A stretch of 46,473 nucleotides of DNA from Candidatus Thorarchaeota archaeon. Lineage in GTDB: Archaea; Asgardarchaeota; Thorarchaeia; Thorarchaeales; Thorarchaeaceae. A model generated the notes under the pieces. It was not told the DNA's origin. It saw only the letters and a list, made by a program, of their open reading frames with translations, and did not search any database. Of this stretch, positions 26,375 through 35,591 are shown one piece after another. Position numbers and translations under genes: made by a program. The stretch is taken from positions 1-46,473 of the forward strand of contig JAEOUL010000252.1 in NCBI GenBank assembly GCA_016839345.1. Reading direction: 5' to 3'. Position 1 is the first letter of the stretch; each line of letters begins with the position of its first letter.

Positions 26375-27636
26375 ATCTCTATTTTCTCGTTAATCTCGGG
26401 AACATGTGCCACACGTTTCCGTTTTTCCAGTTTCTCAGCTAATGCGTCACAAGACTCTGATTCACCATGAATTACATAGAATTCAGGGTTTCCGGGAATT
26501 CTAGTGAGCATATCTAGCATGCCTTTAGAGTCTGAATGAGAGGACAGATGATGTTGCCGGATATCTGCCGTAACCTCAAAGAGTCGACCCCCTGCTGTAA
26601 CTTTCCGAGTAGCTAGCAATTCAGCACCTGGAGTACCAGGAATTTGGTAGCTGACGAGAACAATGGAGTTCTTTGGATTATCATGAAGCATTTTGAAATA
26701 GAGATGTGATGCGCCGCCCTTCAACATTCCAGCAGGTGAGATGATGATTCCACCTTTCTGCACAGCTTTAGTACGGTCTCTATCATCTAGAATGATATGC
26801 GTTCTTCCCACAGCTCGTTGGAACGCTTGAGGACTCTGAAGATACTCAGGATGTTTCACTAGAACCTCATTGACCGCCCTAGCCATACCATCAATGTATA
26901 TTGGATACTTGTGTGGAAGTTCATGGCGTTCGAGTATGCACATGATTTCCTGACTTCGACCAACTGCGAATGCAGGAATAAGAACAGTTCCACCTCGTTC
27001 TAATGTTTCTATAACTGTTTCAACAAGGGCAACCTCAATGTTTTCTCGTTTAGGATTGACACGGCGAGCATAAGTGCTCTCAGTGACAACAATATCATGC
27101 TTTGGGAGATTCTTTCTTGCACCCAGATTCAGTTGAGATTCGGTCGCATTGAAATCCCCAGTGAAGAGAATTCGCTTTCCGTTAACTCTGATTGAAACCA
27201 TGGCACTTCCTGGAATATGACCTGCATTGAACAATGTCATCTCAAAATGATGACCTAGGGGGATAGTTTGCTCATATGCGGTTGCTTGGCAGTGTCGTTT
27301 GACCAATGCAATATCTTTGCGTGTGTAGGGCAAAGGACCCCTAGATATCTTGAACATATCGCGAAGTAACAATGTGCTCAAATCACGGGTTGCAGGCGTA
27401 CAAAATAAGGAGGCTTCACTTTTTGCTAATATTCTTGGGATACCACCTGAATGATCGAGGTGAGCATGAGTCAATCCAATGCCTTGTAGATTGTCTGTTG
27501 GAATCATATCCGGAAATGAAGGAGGTTCATCGAATTTCACACCATAGTCTACTAAAACGCTCTCATCATTCTCTTCTACTAAGAATCCTGAACGCCCAAT
27601 CTCTCTACAAGACCCAAGAAATGTTAGCTCTGCCAT
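26371..27636 (-). CDS. Metallo-beta-lactamase / beta-CASP ribonuclease (aCPSF2-like)
   Basis: A 421-residue single-chain beta-CASP nuclease without KH domains. Motifs are GSCREIGRSGFLV at the N-terminus, the metal-binding THAHLDHSG, GHIPGSAMV (motif 3), FTGDFN (motif 4), ESTYA, and the C-terminal HSDSKGML (motif C region). It is closest in layout to archaeal aCPSF2 and related RNases. The open frame reaches 27690, but the ATG at 27636 begins MAELTFLGSCREIG, the usual start for the fold. It is a different gene from the KH-containing aCPSF1 at 37934. Probably acts in RNA processing or decay. Confidence 0.88.
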   Translation of the reverse strand: MAELTFLGSCREIGRSGFLVEENDESVLVDYGVKFDEPPSFPDMIPTDNLQGIGLTHAHLDHSGGIPRILAKSEASLFCTPATRDLSTLLLRDMFKISRGPLPYTRKDIALVKRHCQATAYEQTIPLGHHFEMTLFNAGHIPGSAMVSIRVNGKRILFTGDFNATESQLNLGARKNLPKHDIVVTESTYARRVNPKRENIEVALVETVIETLERGGTVLIPAFAVGRSQEIMCILERHELPHKYPIYIDGMARAVNEVLVKHPEYLQSPQAFQRAVGRTHIILDDRDRTKAVQKGGIIISPAGMLKGGASHLYFKMLHDNPKNSIVLVSYQIPGTPGAELLATRKVTAGGRLFEVTADIRQHHLSSHSDSKGMLDMLTRIPGNPEFYVIHGESESCDALAEKLEKRKRVAHVPEINEKIEI

Positions 27637-27827
27637 TAAATGATACTTCCTTTGCTGTGCCAAGAAAAAACCAAGAAAAAGGTTTAGCAATGTACCATGG
27701 TGCTACATGCATCTCCAAATCGTGTATATGCAAGAATTCAATATTGAGGAAGGGAAACGAAATCTATATCAGACGAGGGCATAATCAGGTCTATGATTGG
27801 CAACAGTAGTAGGCGGAGAGACTTCGG

Positions 27828-28160
27828 TTGACGGAGGAAAACACCGACGAAAAGTCGAGCAGCAAGAAAGCCGAACCAAAGAAGCTTCAAGATGATATGG
27901 AATGCATCTTAGTAGGAAATAAGAATGTCATGTCCTATGTCCTAGCCTGTGTTACACTGTTTAACAAGGGTGCGAAGGAGGTCATCATAAAAGCACGAGG
28001 CCGGCTAATCAGCAGAGCTGTAGATGTTGCAGAGATTACACGTCACAGGTTCATTTCCGACCTCTCAGTGAAAAGCATAGAAATCGGTACTACGACTGTC
28101 CAGACAGACAAAGGTAGTGACTTGAACGTATCAACGATTGACATCACATTGTCCAGGTAG
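27828..28160 (+). CDS. albA: Alba DNA/RNA-binding chromatin protein
   Basis: A 110-residue Alba-family protein. After a charged tail of about 20 residues, the core shows [19 protein letters not shown], then [24 protein letters not shown], the typical Alba helix-loop with the Lys/Arg-rich nucleic-acid contact. It packages DNA and also binds RNA. A lysine near residues 34-36 (GNKNVM) is the position acetylated in Sulfolobus Alba. TTG start after a purine-rich GGCGGAG site. The gene is divergent from the beta-CASP nuclease. Confidence 0.92.
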   Translation: MTEENTDEKSSSKKAEPKKLQDDMECILVGNKNVMSYVLACVTLFNKGAKEVIIKARGRLISRAVDVAEITRHRFISDLSVKSIEIGTTTVQTDKGSDLNVSTIDITLSR

Positions 28161-28230
28161 TTGGTTCTCTGCTATCCCTCGTCCGAAGCGCTGTCCTATC
28201 TGAGCCTTCGAGATTGACGAGGAAAAACAG

Positions 28231-28815
28231 ATGCGACTACCTGTCTGTAACTTTGATCTGGAATCGGATATGCTATGTACAAATTGTCAGGCACGGCTTG
28301 ATAGAGGCGAGCTTACACATTTTGATATTGAATTCAGTAAATGGATACTGGGAAAAGAGAAAGAGTATCCTGGTCTTGCGGATCTAACGCTTCTCAGAGC
28401 TGCAAAAGTTGAAGATAGACTCATTCTTGTAGTAAAGAAGAGAGGGAAGAGTCTCATTCTTGAAGAAGAGTCACTTGTCAATGAGATGGTTGAAAGGTTT
28501 GGAGAACTCATTATTGTTGAAGGTGCACCTAAACTCCGAAAGGTTGTTCGGGAATTCATACATCCTGCAAATGAAGTTGGAGTGAATAGTCTATATCTTC
28601 CAGATGGCTCTAAAGAGAGTATTGTAATGTTACGTGGTGAAGATCGAGAAAGAATCGCCTATACGACTGATGAATTGCGCAAGATTGTTTCAGCAATCAT
28701 GGGGGAGTCCGTCCTCTTTGAATATCAAAAGGATAGAATTAAGACTGAGAGAGAGGATGAGGAACCTGATGAGTTCGATCAACGAATGGAAGAGATGAGC
28801 AGGAGACGTTACTAA
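28231..28815 (+). CDS. Archaeal NusA-like KH-domain protein
   Basis: A 194-residue protein. The N-terminal CNFDLESDMLCTNCQARLD has three Cys in a zinc-like pattern. Later segments LVNEMVERFGELIIVEGAPKLRKVV and VGVNSLYLPDGSKESIVML resemble the KH region of archaeal NusA-like proteins, ending in a charged acidic tail. It probably binds RNA, in transcription or translation. An SD-like GAGGAA lies before the ATG. Its stop overlaps the TruD stop by 4 bases. Family assignment is by pattern, with the role uncertain. Confidence 0.65.
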   Translation: MRLPVCNFDLESDMLCTNCQARLDRGELTHFDIEFSKWILGKEKEYPGLADLTLLRAAKVEDRLILVVKKRGKSLILEEESLVNEMVERFGELIIVEGAPKLRKVVREFIHPANEVGVNSLYLPDGSKESIVMLRGEDRERIAYTTDELRKIVSAIMGESVLFEYQKDRIKTEREDEEPDEFDQRMEEMSRRRY

Positions 28816-30152
28816 ACTCTGTTGATTGGATGGTTCTTCATAATCTCACGCATCACTACTGTAGCGTATGAACCCTTTCGGAGGTTGAATTTTACTAACA
28901 AACCCTCTTCAGAGTAAGATGATTCCACATCTGTCATGATTATCGATGTGAGATGCAGTCCACCAGGTGCATCTAATGCCTTCATGTCTGCATTCCTGAA
29001 GCTTTGTAATTGAATATTCTCTTCCTCAAGTATTTGGTTTACAAGGTCTGTCTGTATTGATGGAGGTAACCTAGTAGAGTACCCGGGAACTGGTGATGCA
29101 AGTCCATATTCTCCTGCTGATACTTGTCGTTCTCGTTCCTCAAGTGTGGAATCAGTGACGAAGAGCCAAGAGTCTCTTCCAGAATGTGTTTCATCCAGCT
29201 TAATAAGAAAATCACCTGGTTGTGGTTTACAAATTGACATTTCCAACCTAGCACGTTTACTGATTAATCGATTGAAAATATAGGACTGAAAAGCGTGAAC
29301 ATGTAGTCTAAGCACCCGAGGAGGTATTTTCATGGTAGCCTTCTCGAATTCACCGGGATTCTTCATCAGGTGCTTCATGACATCCTTTTCATAATTAAGT
29401 TCCTCAGGAAATGAGTCTATGATTTTCTGTGTCGGAACAAGATTTTCTGATAGCTGCTCTCGAATTTCTGTCAGTTCTTCAGATTCATATGCACTCGAAG
29501 TGGTCAACATTATGCGAACTCCCTTTTCGAAATCGCGTTGGATTAAGGCTTTGCCCACAAGATGTGTATATGGTCGTGTTAACCCAAATCGTTGAATTCC
29601 AAAATAGTTCATCAAAGGTGTACTGCGGAGTTGGTCTGCAGCCTTTAATGCTGCATCACTATTAGCTGTAATGTCCCTCAGAAGAATCGTGAAACGGTTC
29701 CCCCACAGATCACCAATCTGTATGGGTTTACGTGTATAACGAATGTCACGAATGTCAATCCTTGAGAGTTGAAGAGAGGTGAGTGTTTCAGCAGCGCTAG
29801 AAGGAACACTCATCAGTTGGACTGTAAGTGCTCGTTTATCCTTTAGACCTGCATATGTAACATAGTTTCGTGAAACTTTGAGAGATGATGCCAAAATATT
29901 AGTCAAGTCAATTGTTGCCAAACCCATCTTTTGGACTGTGAAAGTAAGAAATTTTGAGCGTTCGCCATCAATTTCCTGAGGGACTCCTGGTTCAGTAGGC
30001 CAATCTACAATGTTGAGGACTTTATTGTTCGGTGTAATTTCTTGCACAATGAAATCTTCAAATCGTGTTTTCAGTTTCCCACCAATTCCCGGTGAATCAG
30101 TTGAGTATAGCTCCATCCCTAATGATTGTTCAAGAGGATGTGCTTCTTTCAT
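28812..30152 (-). CDS. truD: tRNA pseudouridine(13) synthase TruD
   Basis: A 446-residue TruD-family enzyme. Signature segments are NYVTYAGLKDKRALTVQ, which holds the catalytic Asp, NRFTILLRDI, NYFGIQRFG (the family YxGxQRFG motif), and a C-terminal SYATVVMREI. It isomerises U13 in tRNA; the eukaryotic relative is Pus7. A TGAGGAATT site precedes the ATG by seven bases. It follows pth2 by 9 bases on the same strand, so the two form a small tRNA-related operon. Confidence 0.93.
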   Translation of the reverse strand: MKEAHPLEQSLGMELYSTDSPGIGGKLKTRFEDFIVQEITPNNKVLNIVDWPTEPGVPQEIDGERSKFLTFTVQKMGLATIDLTNILASSLKVSRNYVTYAGLKDKRALTVQLMSVPSSAAETLTSLQLSRIDIRDIRYTRKPIQIGDLWGNRFTILLRDITANSDAALKAADQLRSTPLMNYFGIQRFGLTRPYTHLVGKALIQRDFEKGVRIMLTTSSAYESEELTEIREQLSENLVPTQKIIDSFPEELNYEKDVMKHLMKNPGEFEKATMKIPPRVLRLHVHAFQSYIFNRLISKRARLEMSICKPQPGDFLIKLDETHSGRDSWLFVTDSTLEERERQVSAGEYGLASPVPGYSTRLPPSIQTDLVNQILEEENIQLQSFRNADMKALDAPGGLHLTSIIMTDVESSYSEEGLLVKFNLRKGSYATVVMREIMKNHPINRV

Positions 30153-30161
30153 TTCAATTCC

Positions 30162-30530
30162 TCAGAGTAGCTTCAGCTCACCTGTCACCTCATCGATAAT
30201 CTCAGCTTTTGCAGGACCAATACCGAGAGCTGTGATTGTTCCAGGAGGTAATTCTGTCATCCCTGCATCTCGGATTAAGGCATGGGGAAGGTTATGACTG
30301 ATTGCCTGACGACGCAATTCCAAAAGCTCTTCTTCAGATGAAACCTTGACTACCACCTTCTTCTGACCTTCACGTAGCCAATCTCTCCAAACATCCTGTT
30401 TATGCACTCTGGCTTGCTCTGTAGCCGATACAGAACCATGTGCGACCTGGACAGCAAGCTTACCCCTGCTCATATCGAGGTCTGTCCGTACAGCTATGAT
30501 CTGTTTGTAGGTGAATGTTCGGGATAGCAC
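30162..30530 (-). CDS. pth2: Peptidyl-tRNA hydrolase 2
   Basis: A 122-residue Pth2 enzyme, which releases peptides from prematurely dropped peptidyl-tRNA. Signature segments are KQIIAVRTDLDMSRGKLAVQVAHGS, KKVVVKVSSEEEL, LIRDAGMTELPPGTITALGIGPA. The conserved Lys of the active site is in GKLAVQ. Length is standard for archaeal Pth2. It uses a GTG start. It lies directly upstream of truD. Confidence 0.95.
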   Translation of the reverse strand: MLSRTFTYKQIIAVRTDLDMSRGKLAVQVAHGSVSATEQARVHKQDVWRDWLREGQKKVVVKVSSEEELLELRRQAISHNLPHALIRDAGMTELPPGTITALGIGPAKAEIIDEVTGELKLL

Positions 30531-30624
30531 TTAGAAACCTCCCTGTTCTGTGACTTGAACTCGTAGGTTCATCTTAGGAGAGAGTTAAAAACGTGCCCAA
30601 AGAACAGATAATTTGGGTGTTTAA

Positions 30625-31818
30625 TTGAATCAAGATGCTATCGTTGTAGGTGGTGGTCCTGCAGGTCTTCTTGCAGCCTCAAAGATAGCTGAGAAAGGTC
30701 ATAGGGTATTTGTATTGGAGGAACATCCGGAAATCGGAAGACCAGACCACTGTGCAGGCCTTCTTAGCTCTTCCGGCCTAAAATCTCTGGGTATCGAACT
30801 TCCAAGAGATATTATACAAAATACAGTTTCAGGAGCCCGAATCTACGCTCCAGCTGGTCATTCTATTCTTATTGAGAGAGGTCAACGTGAGGCCTTTGTC
30901 ATTGATAGAAGAAAATTCGACTCCTGGCTTGCTCAAGCAGCCTCAAGCAAAGGGGCTAATATCTCCACAAATTGTAGAGTGACTGAGATTAGCAAACCAA
31001 AGAATGGGATTCGAACTATACGAACCAAGGATCAAGAGTTTGAAGTTTCTGTGACTGTAATTGCTGAAGGGTCGCGCTCACTCCTAACAAAGAAAGTCGG
31101 ATTCACCACTGTATCAAAGAGTAGCAAGTATCCAGCCTATCAATATGAGGTAAAGGGAATTGAAATAGAGGAAGACATTGTCGAGATGTTCTATGGAAGA
31201 GAACTTGCTCCAGGTTTCTTTGCGTGGATTATTCCACTTGGAGAAGGACGAGCTAGAATCGGACTGGCATCAAAGAACAAGTCGAAGATTAGACTTGATG
31301 CTGCGATGAAACACCATCCGATTATAGGTAAAAGACTAAAGAATGCATTCATTGAAAGAGGAATGGGGGGCACCGTACTTGTTGGCAGACCACTCTCAAG
31401 AATTTCAGCTGAAGGAATTGTAGTAGTTGGAGATGCTGCAGGAATGGTGAAAGCAACTACCGGAGGTGGTGTGATAATAGGAGGACTAGCCGCTCGTGAA
31501 GCTGGAAAAATAGTTAGTGATGCCATTGAAGAGGGTGACTTCACCCAAAAATCACTCTCTAGATATGACAGACGATACAGATCCCTATTTCATAGAGAAT
31601 TGGAAACTATGTATTTGGCTCAAAGGGCTCTCTCATCACTCACTGACAAAGGACTTGATTCAGTTATCAAGGATGCACATGAATTAGATCTTCTGAACAT
31701 AGTTAGAAAAGAAGGCGATATGGACCTGCAGGGAAGAGTGATACGAAAGCTCATCTCAGACCCACGAATGGTATTGGTGGGTTTGAAGGCTGTAAGATAC
31801 ATCAATCCATTCCTTTAG
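30625..31818 (+). CDS. Geranylgeranyl reductase family FAD protein
   Basis: A 397-residue FAD-dependent reductase of the geranylgeranyl reductase family. The Rossmann motif is IVVGGGPAGLLAASKIA, followed by HCAGLLS, RRKFDSWLA, the FAWIIPLGEGRARIGLA segment, and the second FAD motif VVVGDAAGMVKATTGGGV. In archaea this family includes the enzyme that saturates the geranylgeranyl chains of membrane lipids, so that role is likely. TTG start with a GGTG site five bases before it. Pus10 follows within a few bases to a few tens of bases, depending on its start. Confidence 0.85.
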   Translation: MNQDAIVVGGGPAGLLAASKIAEKGHRVFVLEEHPEIGRPDHCAGLLSSSGLKSLGIELPRDIIQNTVSGARIYAPAGHSILIERGQREAFVIDRRKFDSWLAQAASSKGANISTNCRVTEISKPKNGIRTIRTKDQEFEVSVTVIAEGSRSLLTKKVGFTTVSKSSKYPAYQYEVKGIEIEEDIVEMFYGRELAPGFFAWIIPLGEGRARIGLASKNKSKIRLDAAMKHHPIIGKRLKNAFIERGMGGTVLVGRPLSRISAEGIVVVGDAAGMVKATTGGGVIIGGLAAREAGKIVSDAIEEGDFTQKSLSRYDRRYRSLFHRELETMYLAQRALSSLTDKGLDSVIKDAHELDLLNIVRKEGDMDLQGRVIRKLISDPRMVLVGLKAVRYINPFL

Positions 31819-31861
31819 CTTTATGAATCAAGATAATTACAAACTTAGAGAGGAAAGACGC

Positions 31862-33226
31862 ATGAAGGTACCGATTGAAAACAGAGTGCTTGACACGACA
31901 ATAAAAATGCTAGAGAAGCATCCACTCTGTGACAGGTGCCTTGGTCGCCAATTCGCCTGGCTCAGTACAGACACATCGAATGAGGACAGGGGGCGTTCGT
32001 TGAAATTGGTTCTGTCTATGATTGCAGATGAAGAGATAAAATCTGGAGTCGGAGAACGTGGTAAAACAGCAATCAGTCTGTTGGCTGGAAAAGGGATGTT
32101 TGGGCCAGCGCAGACAATCGCTGAAAAGAACGCCATCGATTTCACTCGCGAGGACCAGTGTCATCTCTGCTCAGTCGATGGGCATTCGATTTTTGATAGG
32201 GTGGACACAATTGCTAGAAGCGCAACGAAACTGGTCAAAGAGATAGAGTTTGATACATTCTTGGTTGGAACAGTGGCAGTTTCTTTTCTTGATGAGAAAC
32301 AGGATGAGCTAAGAGCAGAGCATTCACTCCTCCATGCTGAAGCACTGAAGTCTGATTTTAGTCGGGAGCTTGGTAAACAGATTCACGATATTCTAGGGAA
32401 AGAAGTGGATTTTGAAAAGCCCCATCTTGTGTTTCTTTATGACATGGTAAACGATGAAGTCCGATTGCAGATTAATCCGATTTTCATCTACGGAAGATAT
32501 CGTAAACTAGTGAGGGGGATTCCTCAGAGTAGATGGGACTGTAAGGAGTGTAAGGGCAAGGGTTGCGATAAATGTAAGGGAACTGGAAGAAGATATCCTG
32601 ATTCTATATCAGAGTATGTTGGTGTTGTAACACAGAGATTGGCTAGAGGTACGAGGTTCAAGTTTCATGCAGCAGGTAGAGAGGATGTCGACGTACTCAT
32701 GTTGGGCGAGGGTAGACCTTTTGTCATTGAGGTTTCTGAACCTCAGACACGAACCCCTGACTTGAAAGCCTTAATGAAGACAATCAACAGAGAAGCCAAG
32801 AAACGGATTGAGGTAAAAGACCTTCAGCTCACCGACAGAGAACATTCTCAAAAGCTCAAAGAGGATGCATCTTCAAACATCAAAGAGTACACAGCAATAA
32901 TCGAAACTGAAAAGGTTGTAAACAAGTCGGATATACAAAGAGTGGAAAACGTATTCTCAGGTGTTGAAATTGAACAGAGAACACCTGTTCGTGTTTCACA
33001 TCGTAGGAGCGATCTAGTTCGTAAAAAAAGGATTCATGAAATTCAATTCAAGAAACATTCAGGTAAGACGCTAGAGGCATTCTTCAAAGTGCAGGGTGGA
33101 ACTTACGTGAAAGAATTGATTTCTGGAGATGATGGTAGAACTAATCCCTCGATCGCAAGTGTGCTAGGTATTGACTGTGTTTGTAAGAAATTGGATGTAA
33201 TAGCAATCTATGGAAAAACTTCTTAG
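31862..33226 (+). CDS. pus10: tRNA pseudouridine synthase Pus10
   Basis: A 454-residue Pus10, which makes pseudouridine 54 and 55 in archaeal tRNA. The N-terminal part has the CDRCLGRQF and CHLC Cys pairs, and a further CKECKGKGCDKCKGTG cluster lies in the centre. The catalytic Asp is in AGREDVDVLMLG, followed by GRPFVIEV. The C-terminal GGTYVKELISGDDGRTNPS completes the pseudouridine synthase fold. The frame can start at 31823, but the ATG at 31862 has a GAGGAAAG site upstream. The stop is followed by eL21. Confidence 0.92.
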   Translation: MKVPIENRVLDTTIKMLEKHPLCDRCLGRQFAWLSTDTSNEDRGRSLKLVLSMIADEEIKSGVGERGKTAISLLAGKGMFGPAQTIAEKNAIDFTREDQCHLCSVDGHSIFDRVDTIARSATKLVKEIEFDTFLVGTVAVSFLDEKQDELRAEHSLLHAEALKSDFSRELGKQIHDILGKEVDFEKPHLVFLYDMVNDEVRLQINPIFIYGRYRKLVRGIPQSRWDCKECKGKGCDKCKGTGRRYPDSISEYVGVVTQRLARGTRFKFHAAGREDVDVLMLGEGRPFVIEVSEPQTRTPDLKALMKTINREAKKRIEVKDLQLTDREHSQKLKEDASSNIKEYTAIIETEKVVNKSDIQRVENVFSGVEIEQRTPVRVSHRRSDLVRKKRIHEIQFKKHSGKTLEAFFKVQGGTYVKELISGDDGRTNPSIASVLGIDCVCKKLDVIAIYGKTS

Positions 33227-33351
33227 CTGTGAATTTTCCAATAGCTGTTGCGAAATCCTTAAGTGTTGACCCAAGAGGTCTTGCTGGAACTCGGGTGTGA
33301 GTTTTGCTATCTTCACACATTTCGAGTATTGAACTATTGCGAGTGATATCA

Positions 33352-33648
33352 ATGGTCAAAAAGAGTCATGGCTACAGAGCCCGAACACGCAGTTTGATGA
33401 GCAAGAGAGTACGACAGCGTGGACTCAACTCACCTAGTAGAGTGTTGATTGATTATGAGGAAGGCCAGAATGTTGATATTGTCATTGATCCTGGCTTTCA
33501 CAAAGGTATGCCACATCGCAGATATCATGGTAAAACTGGAGTCGTTACAGGCTTGAGAGGGCGAGCGGTGGAAGTTGATGTAGGACTTGGTAAGGCTACA
33601 AAGACACTTATTATCAGACGCGAGCATCTCCGACCCAGTAGAGGTTGA
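33352..33648 (+). CDS. rpl21e: Large-subunit ribosomal protein eL21
   Basis: A 98-residue protein beginning MVKKSHGYRARTRSLMSK, typical of archaeal eL21. The core GQNVDIVIDPGFHKGMPHRR, YHGKTGVVTG and GRAVEVDV strands are also typical. The frame is open upstream to 33304, but this ATG gives the normal N-terminus and has a GAGTGAT site before it. The next gene, Rpo4, begins about 10 bases after the stop. Confidence 0.94.
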   Translation: MVKKSHGYRARTRSLMSKRVRQRGLNSPSRVLIDYEEGQNVDIVIDPGFHKGMPHRRYHGKTGVVTGLRGRAVEVDVGLGKATKTLIIRREHLRPSRG

Positions 33649-33658
33649 GTGGTCAGAA

Positions 33659-33994
33659 ATGCCAAAGGAGATTATTAGTGAGGAGGAAGTAACCCTTCCC
33701 CAGGTCAAGAAGCTACTAACCCAAAGAGGAAAAGAGGGAGAACTTTCTTTCCAGCAATCAATTACTCTCGAGCATGCTAGCTCATTTTCAAGGATGGCAC
33801 CAGCTATATCAATCAAGGTTGTTGATAAGTTAATCAAGAGTTATGATTTGACCAGATCACAGGCGGTCCAGATAGTGAATATATCTCCAATTACTATTGA
33901 AGAACTCAAGTCAATTCTCTCTTCTCGTACAACTAGCCTCACAGAGGATCAAATGATTGAGATTGTAGACCTCATTATTAAGAACAGGTCATAG
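33659..33994 (+). CDS. rpo4: RNA polymerase subunit Rpo4 (RpoF)
   Basis: A 111-residue subunit F of archaeal RNA polymerase, related to eukaryotic Rpb4. Segments LPQVKKLLTQRGK, ITLEHASSFSRM, KLIKSYDLTRSQAVQIVNISP and the C-terminal EELKSILSSR helix match the family. Rpo4 pairs with Rpo7 to form the stalk. The frame is open further upstream, but ATG 33659, 11 bases after the eL21 stop, gives the normal length. The eL21-rpo4-DUF655-ksgA order is a known conserved archaeal arrangement. Confidence 0.9.
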   Translation: MPKEIISEEEVTLPQVKKLLTQRGKEGELSFQQSITLEHASSFSRMAPAISIKVVDKLIKSYDLTRSQAVQIVNISPITIEELKSILSSRTTSLTEDQMIEIVDLIIKNRS

Positions 33995-34032
33995 TTTTCT
34001 CTAGTTCTAATTGGCGCAGAGGGTTTCTTAGT

Positions 34033-34055
34033 CCGATTAGTTTTTATCCAATCGG
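34033..34055. promoter_or_regulatory. TATA-like element flanked by an inverted repeat
   Basis: CCGATT (34033-34038) and AATCGG (34050-34055) form a perfect 6-base inverted repeat around an AGTTTTTATCC core. The core resembles an archaeal TATA box about 55-60 bases before the DUF655 ATG at 34104. It could be the promoter for DUF655-ksgA, possibly with a repressor site. Function is inferred. Confidence 0.35.
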
Positions 34056-34103
34056 GTCCAACAGTTTCACAATGTGCCCTAGTAGAAACAGGAGTGTTAA
34101 CAA

Positions 34104-34718
34104 ATGGAAGGACCTCAGAACAGGATGTTTGAGACGCATGCGTATATCCTGTCAGTCGTCCCTCCAAAGGAATTTCTCCGCGACTCTCGGCCTCGAGGAG
34201 AAACTATAGTCCAGGGCATTGGAGAGGCCTATTTCACGTTACTTGAAATGATTCCTCAAAAAGGAGTCAAACCGCATCCTCAAGAGCGAGTGTCAATTAC
34301 TCGAAATTCTCAGAGCAAGATAGACCATGTTAAGAGAAGAATATTCTACGAGGACCTTGTTCCAGAGAGTGTTGCAGAACTATCTCTTGTAGTTGAAATT
34401 ATCGTGACAAAACATGAGCACAAGTATGTCCAATTCTTCAATGAAGCCAGTCCAATAACCACAAGGATGCATTCTCTGCAACTTCTTCCTGGAATTGGAC
34501 AGACACTCATGTGGGCTATTCTTGAGGAACGGAAACGAGAACCGTTCAAGAGCTTTGATGATATAGCATCTCGAACAAAACTACAGAATCCTAAGAAGGT
34601 CATCACAGCCCGAATAATTGATGAGCTGAAAGAGGATGTCAAACGCTGGCTGTTTGTACGACCCCCAAAACGTGATGAAAATGAACGCGATCATCGTGAC
34701 CGTCCTCCAAGGCGATAA
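34104..34718 (+). CDS. DUF655 protein with helix-hairpin-helix
   Basis: A 204-residue DUF655-family protein of unknown function, kept next to rpo4 and ksgA in archaea. An OB-like N-terminal region (residues about 10-110) is followed by a helix-hairpin-helix segment around LLPGIGQTLMWAILEERK, which suggests nucleic-acid binding. The tail is rich in Arg and Asp. The ATG follows a 109-base gap after rpo4. The neighbour ksgA starts 13 bases after its stop, so they are likely one transcript. Confidence 0.85.
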   Translation: MEGPQNRMFETHAYILSVVPPKEFLRDSRPRGETIVQGIGEAYFTLLEMIPQKGVKPHPQERVSITRNSQSKIDHVKRRIFYEDLVPESVAELSLVVEIIVTKHEHKYVQFFNEASPITTRMHSLQLLPGIGQTLMWAILEERKREPFKSFDDIASRTKLQNPKKVITARIIDELKEDVKRWLFVRPPKRDENERDHRDRPPRR

Positions 34719-34730
34719 AAGACGACCCAG

Positions 34731-35591
34731 GTGAGGTATCTGTCAGACGAGATTCGTGTCCTTCTAAACAAGTACAAGGTGCAACCAAGGAAGAAACTTG
34801 GGCAGAGTTTTCTCAATAGTCACAGTATTGCAAGAGAGATTGTCAGGTTAGCTGAAGTTTCATCTCGAGACAGTGTTCTTGAGATTGGTGGGGGTCTAGG
34901 CATGCTGACACGTTGGATTGCTGCTGAGGCAGGAGCTATTTATGTTGTTGAAGTGGATCCTAGGCTTGTTAGAGCACTACGTGACGTAACAGAAGGATTA
35001 GACAATGTCCATATCATAGAGGGGGATGCACTGAAAGTTGATTTTCCTGATGTTAACAAAGTGATTGCGAACCTTCCTTATAGCATCTCATCAGAGGTTA
35101 CATTTCGCCTCTTGAAAGAACTTGAGTTCGAGAGTGCTGTATTGATGTATCAAAAAGAGTTCGCAACACGATTGGTTGCAGAACCGGGTACCTCAGAGTA
35201 CTCGCGTTTGACTATAAATGTGAGATATCAAGCTCAAGTAGAGTTGTTGATGGATGTGTCAGCAGACTTGTTCTATCCTGTACCTGCTGTTGACTCAATA
35301 GTTGTCAAAATCATTCCACGGAAAGAGGGATTATTCGCGAAAGACGAGTCGATATTCAATTGGATGATTGGAGGCATCTATCCATATCCCAACAAGAACG
35401 TCCGGAGGGCTTTGCGAATCTGGTTCCGTAACCTCGGTTTTGACTCAGAACTGATTCAGGAAGTTTTGAAAAGGACAGAAAACTATCTAGATGGATCAGA
35501 GAAGCTTCGCACTATAAATCTTGAGAAACTAATCTCTCTTTCAGATGTTCTCCTAGAGATGATATCAGAAGGCTTCATTGTTGGCCCATGA
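34731..35591 (+). CDS. rsmA: 16S rRNA dimethyladenosine transferase KsgA/Dim1
   Basis: A 286-residue enzyme that dimethylates two adjacent adenosines near the 3' end of 16S rRNA. Motifs are KKLGQSFLNS, VLEIGGGLGMLTRW (SAM motif I), YVVEVDPRL, and the catalytic NLPYSISS (motif IV). The C-terminal helical domain is complete. It uses a GTG start. Its stop overlaps the ATG of the next gene (ATGA type), so the two are translationally coupled. Confidence 0.95.
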   Translation: MRYLSDEIRVLLNKYKVQPRKKLGQSFLNSHSIAREIVRLAEVSSRDSVLEIGGGLGMLTRWIAAEAGAIYVVEVDPRLVRALRDVTEGLDNVHIIEGDALKVDFPDVNKVIANLPYSISSEVTFRLLKELEFESAVLMYQKEFATRLVAEPGTSEYSRLTINVRYQAQVELLMDVSADLFYPVPAVDSIVVKIIPRKEGLFAKDESIFNWMIGGIYPYPNKNVRRALRIWFRNLGFDSELIQEVLKRTENYLDGSEKLRTINLEKLISLSDVLLEMISEGFIVGP

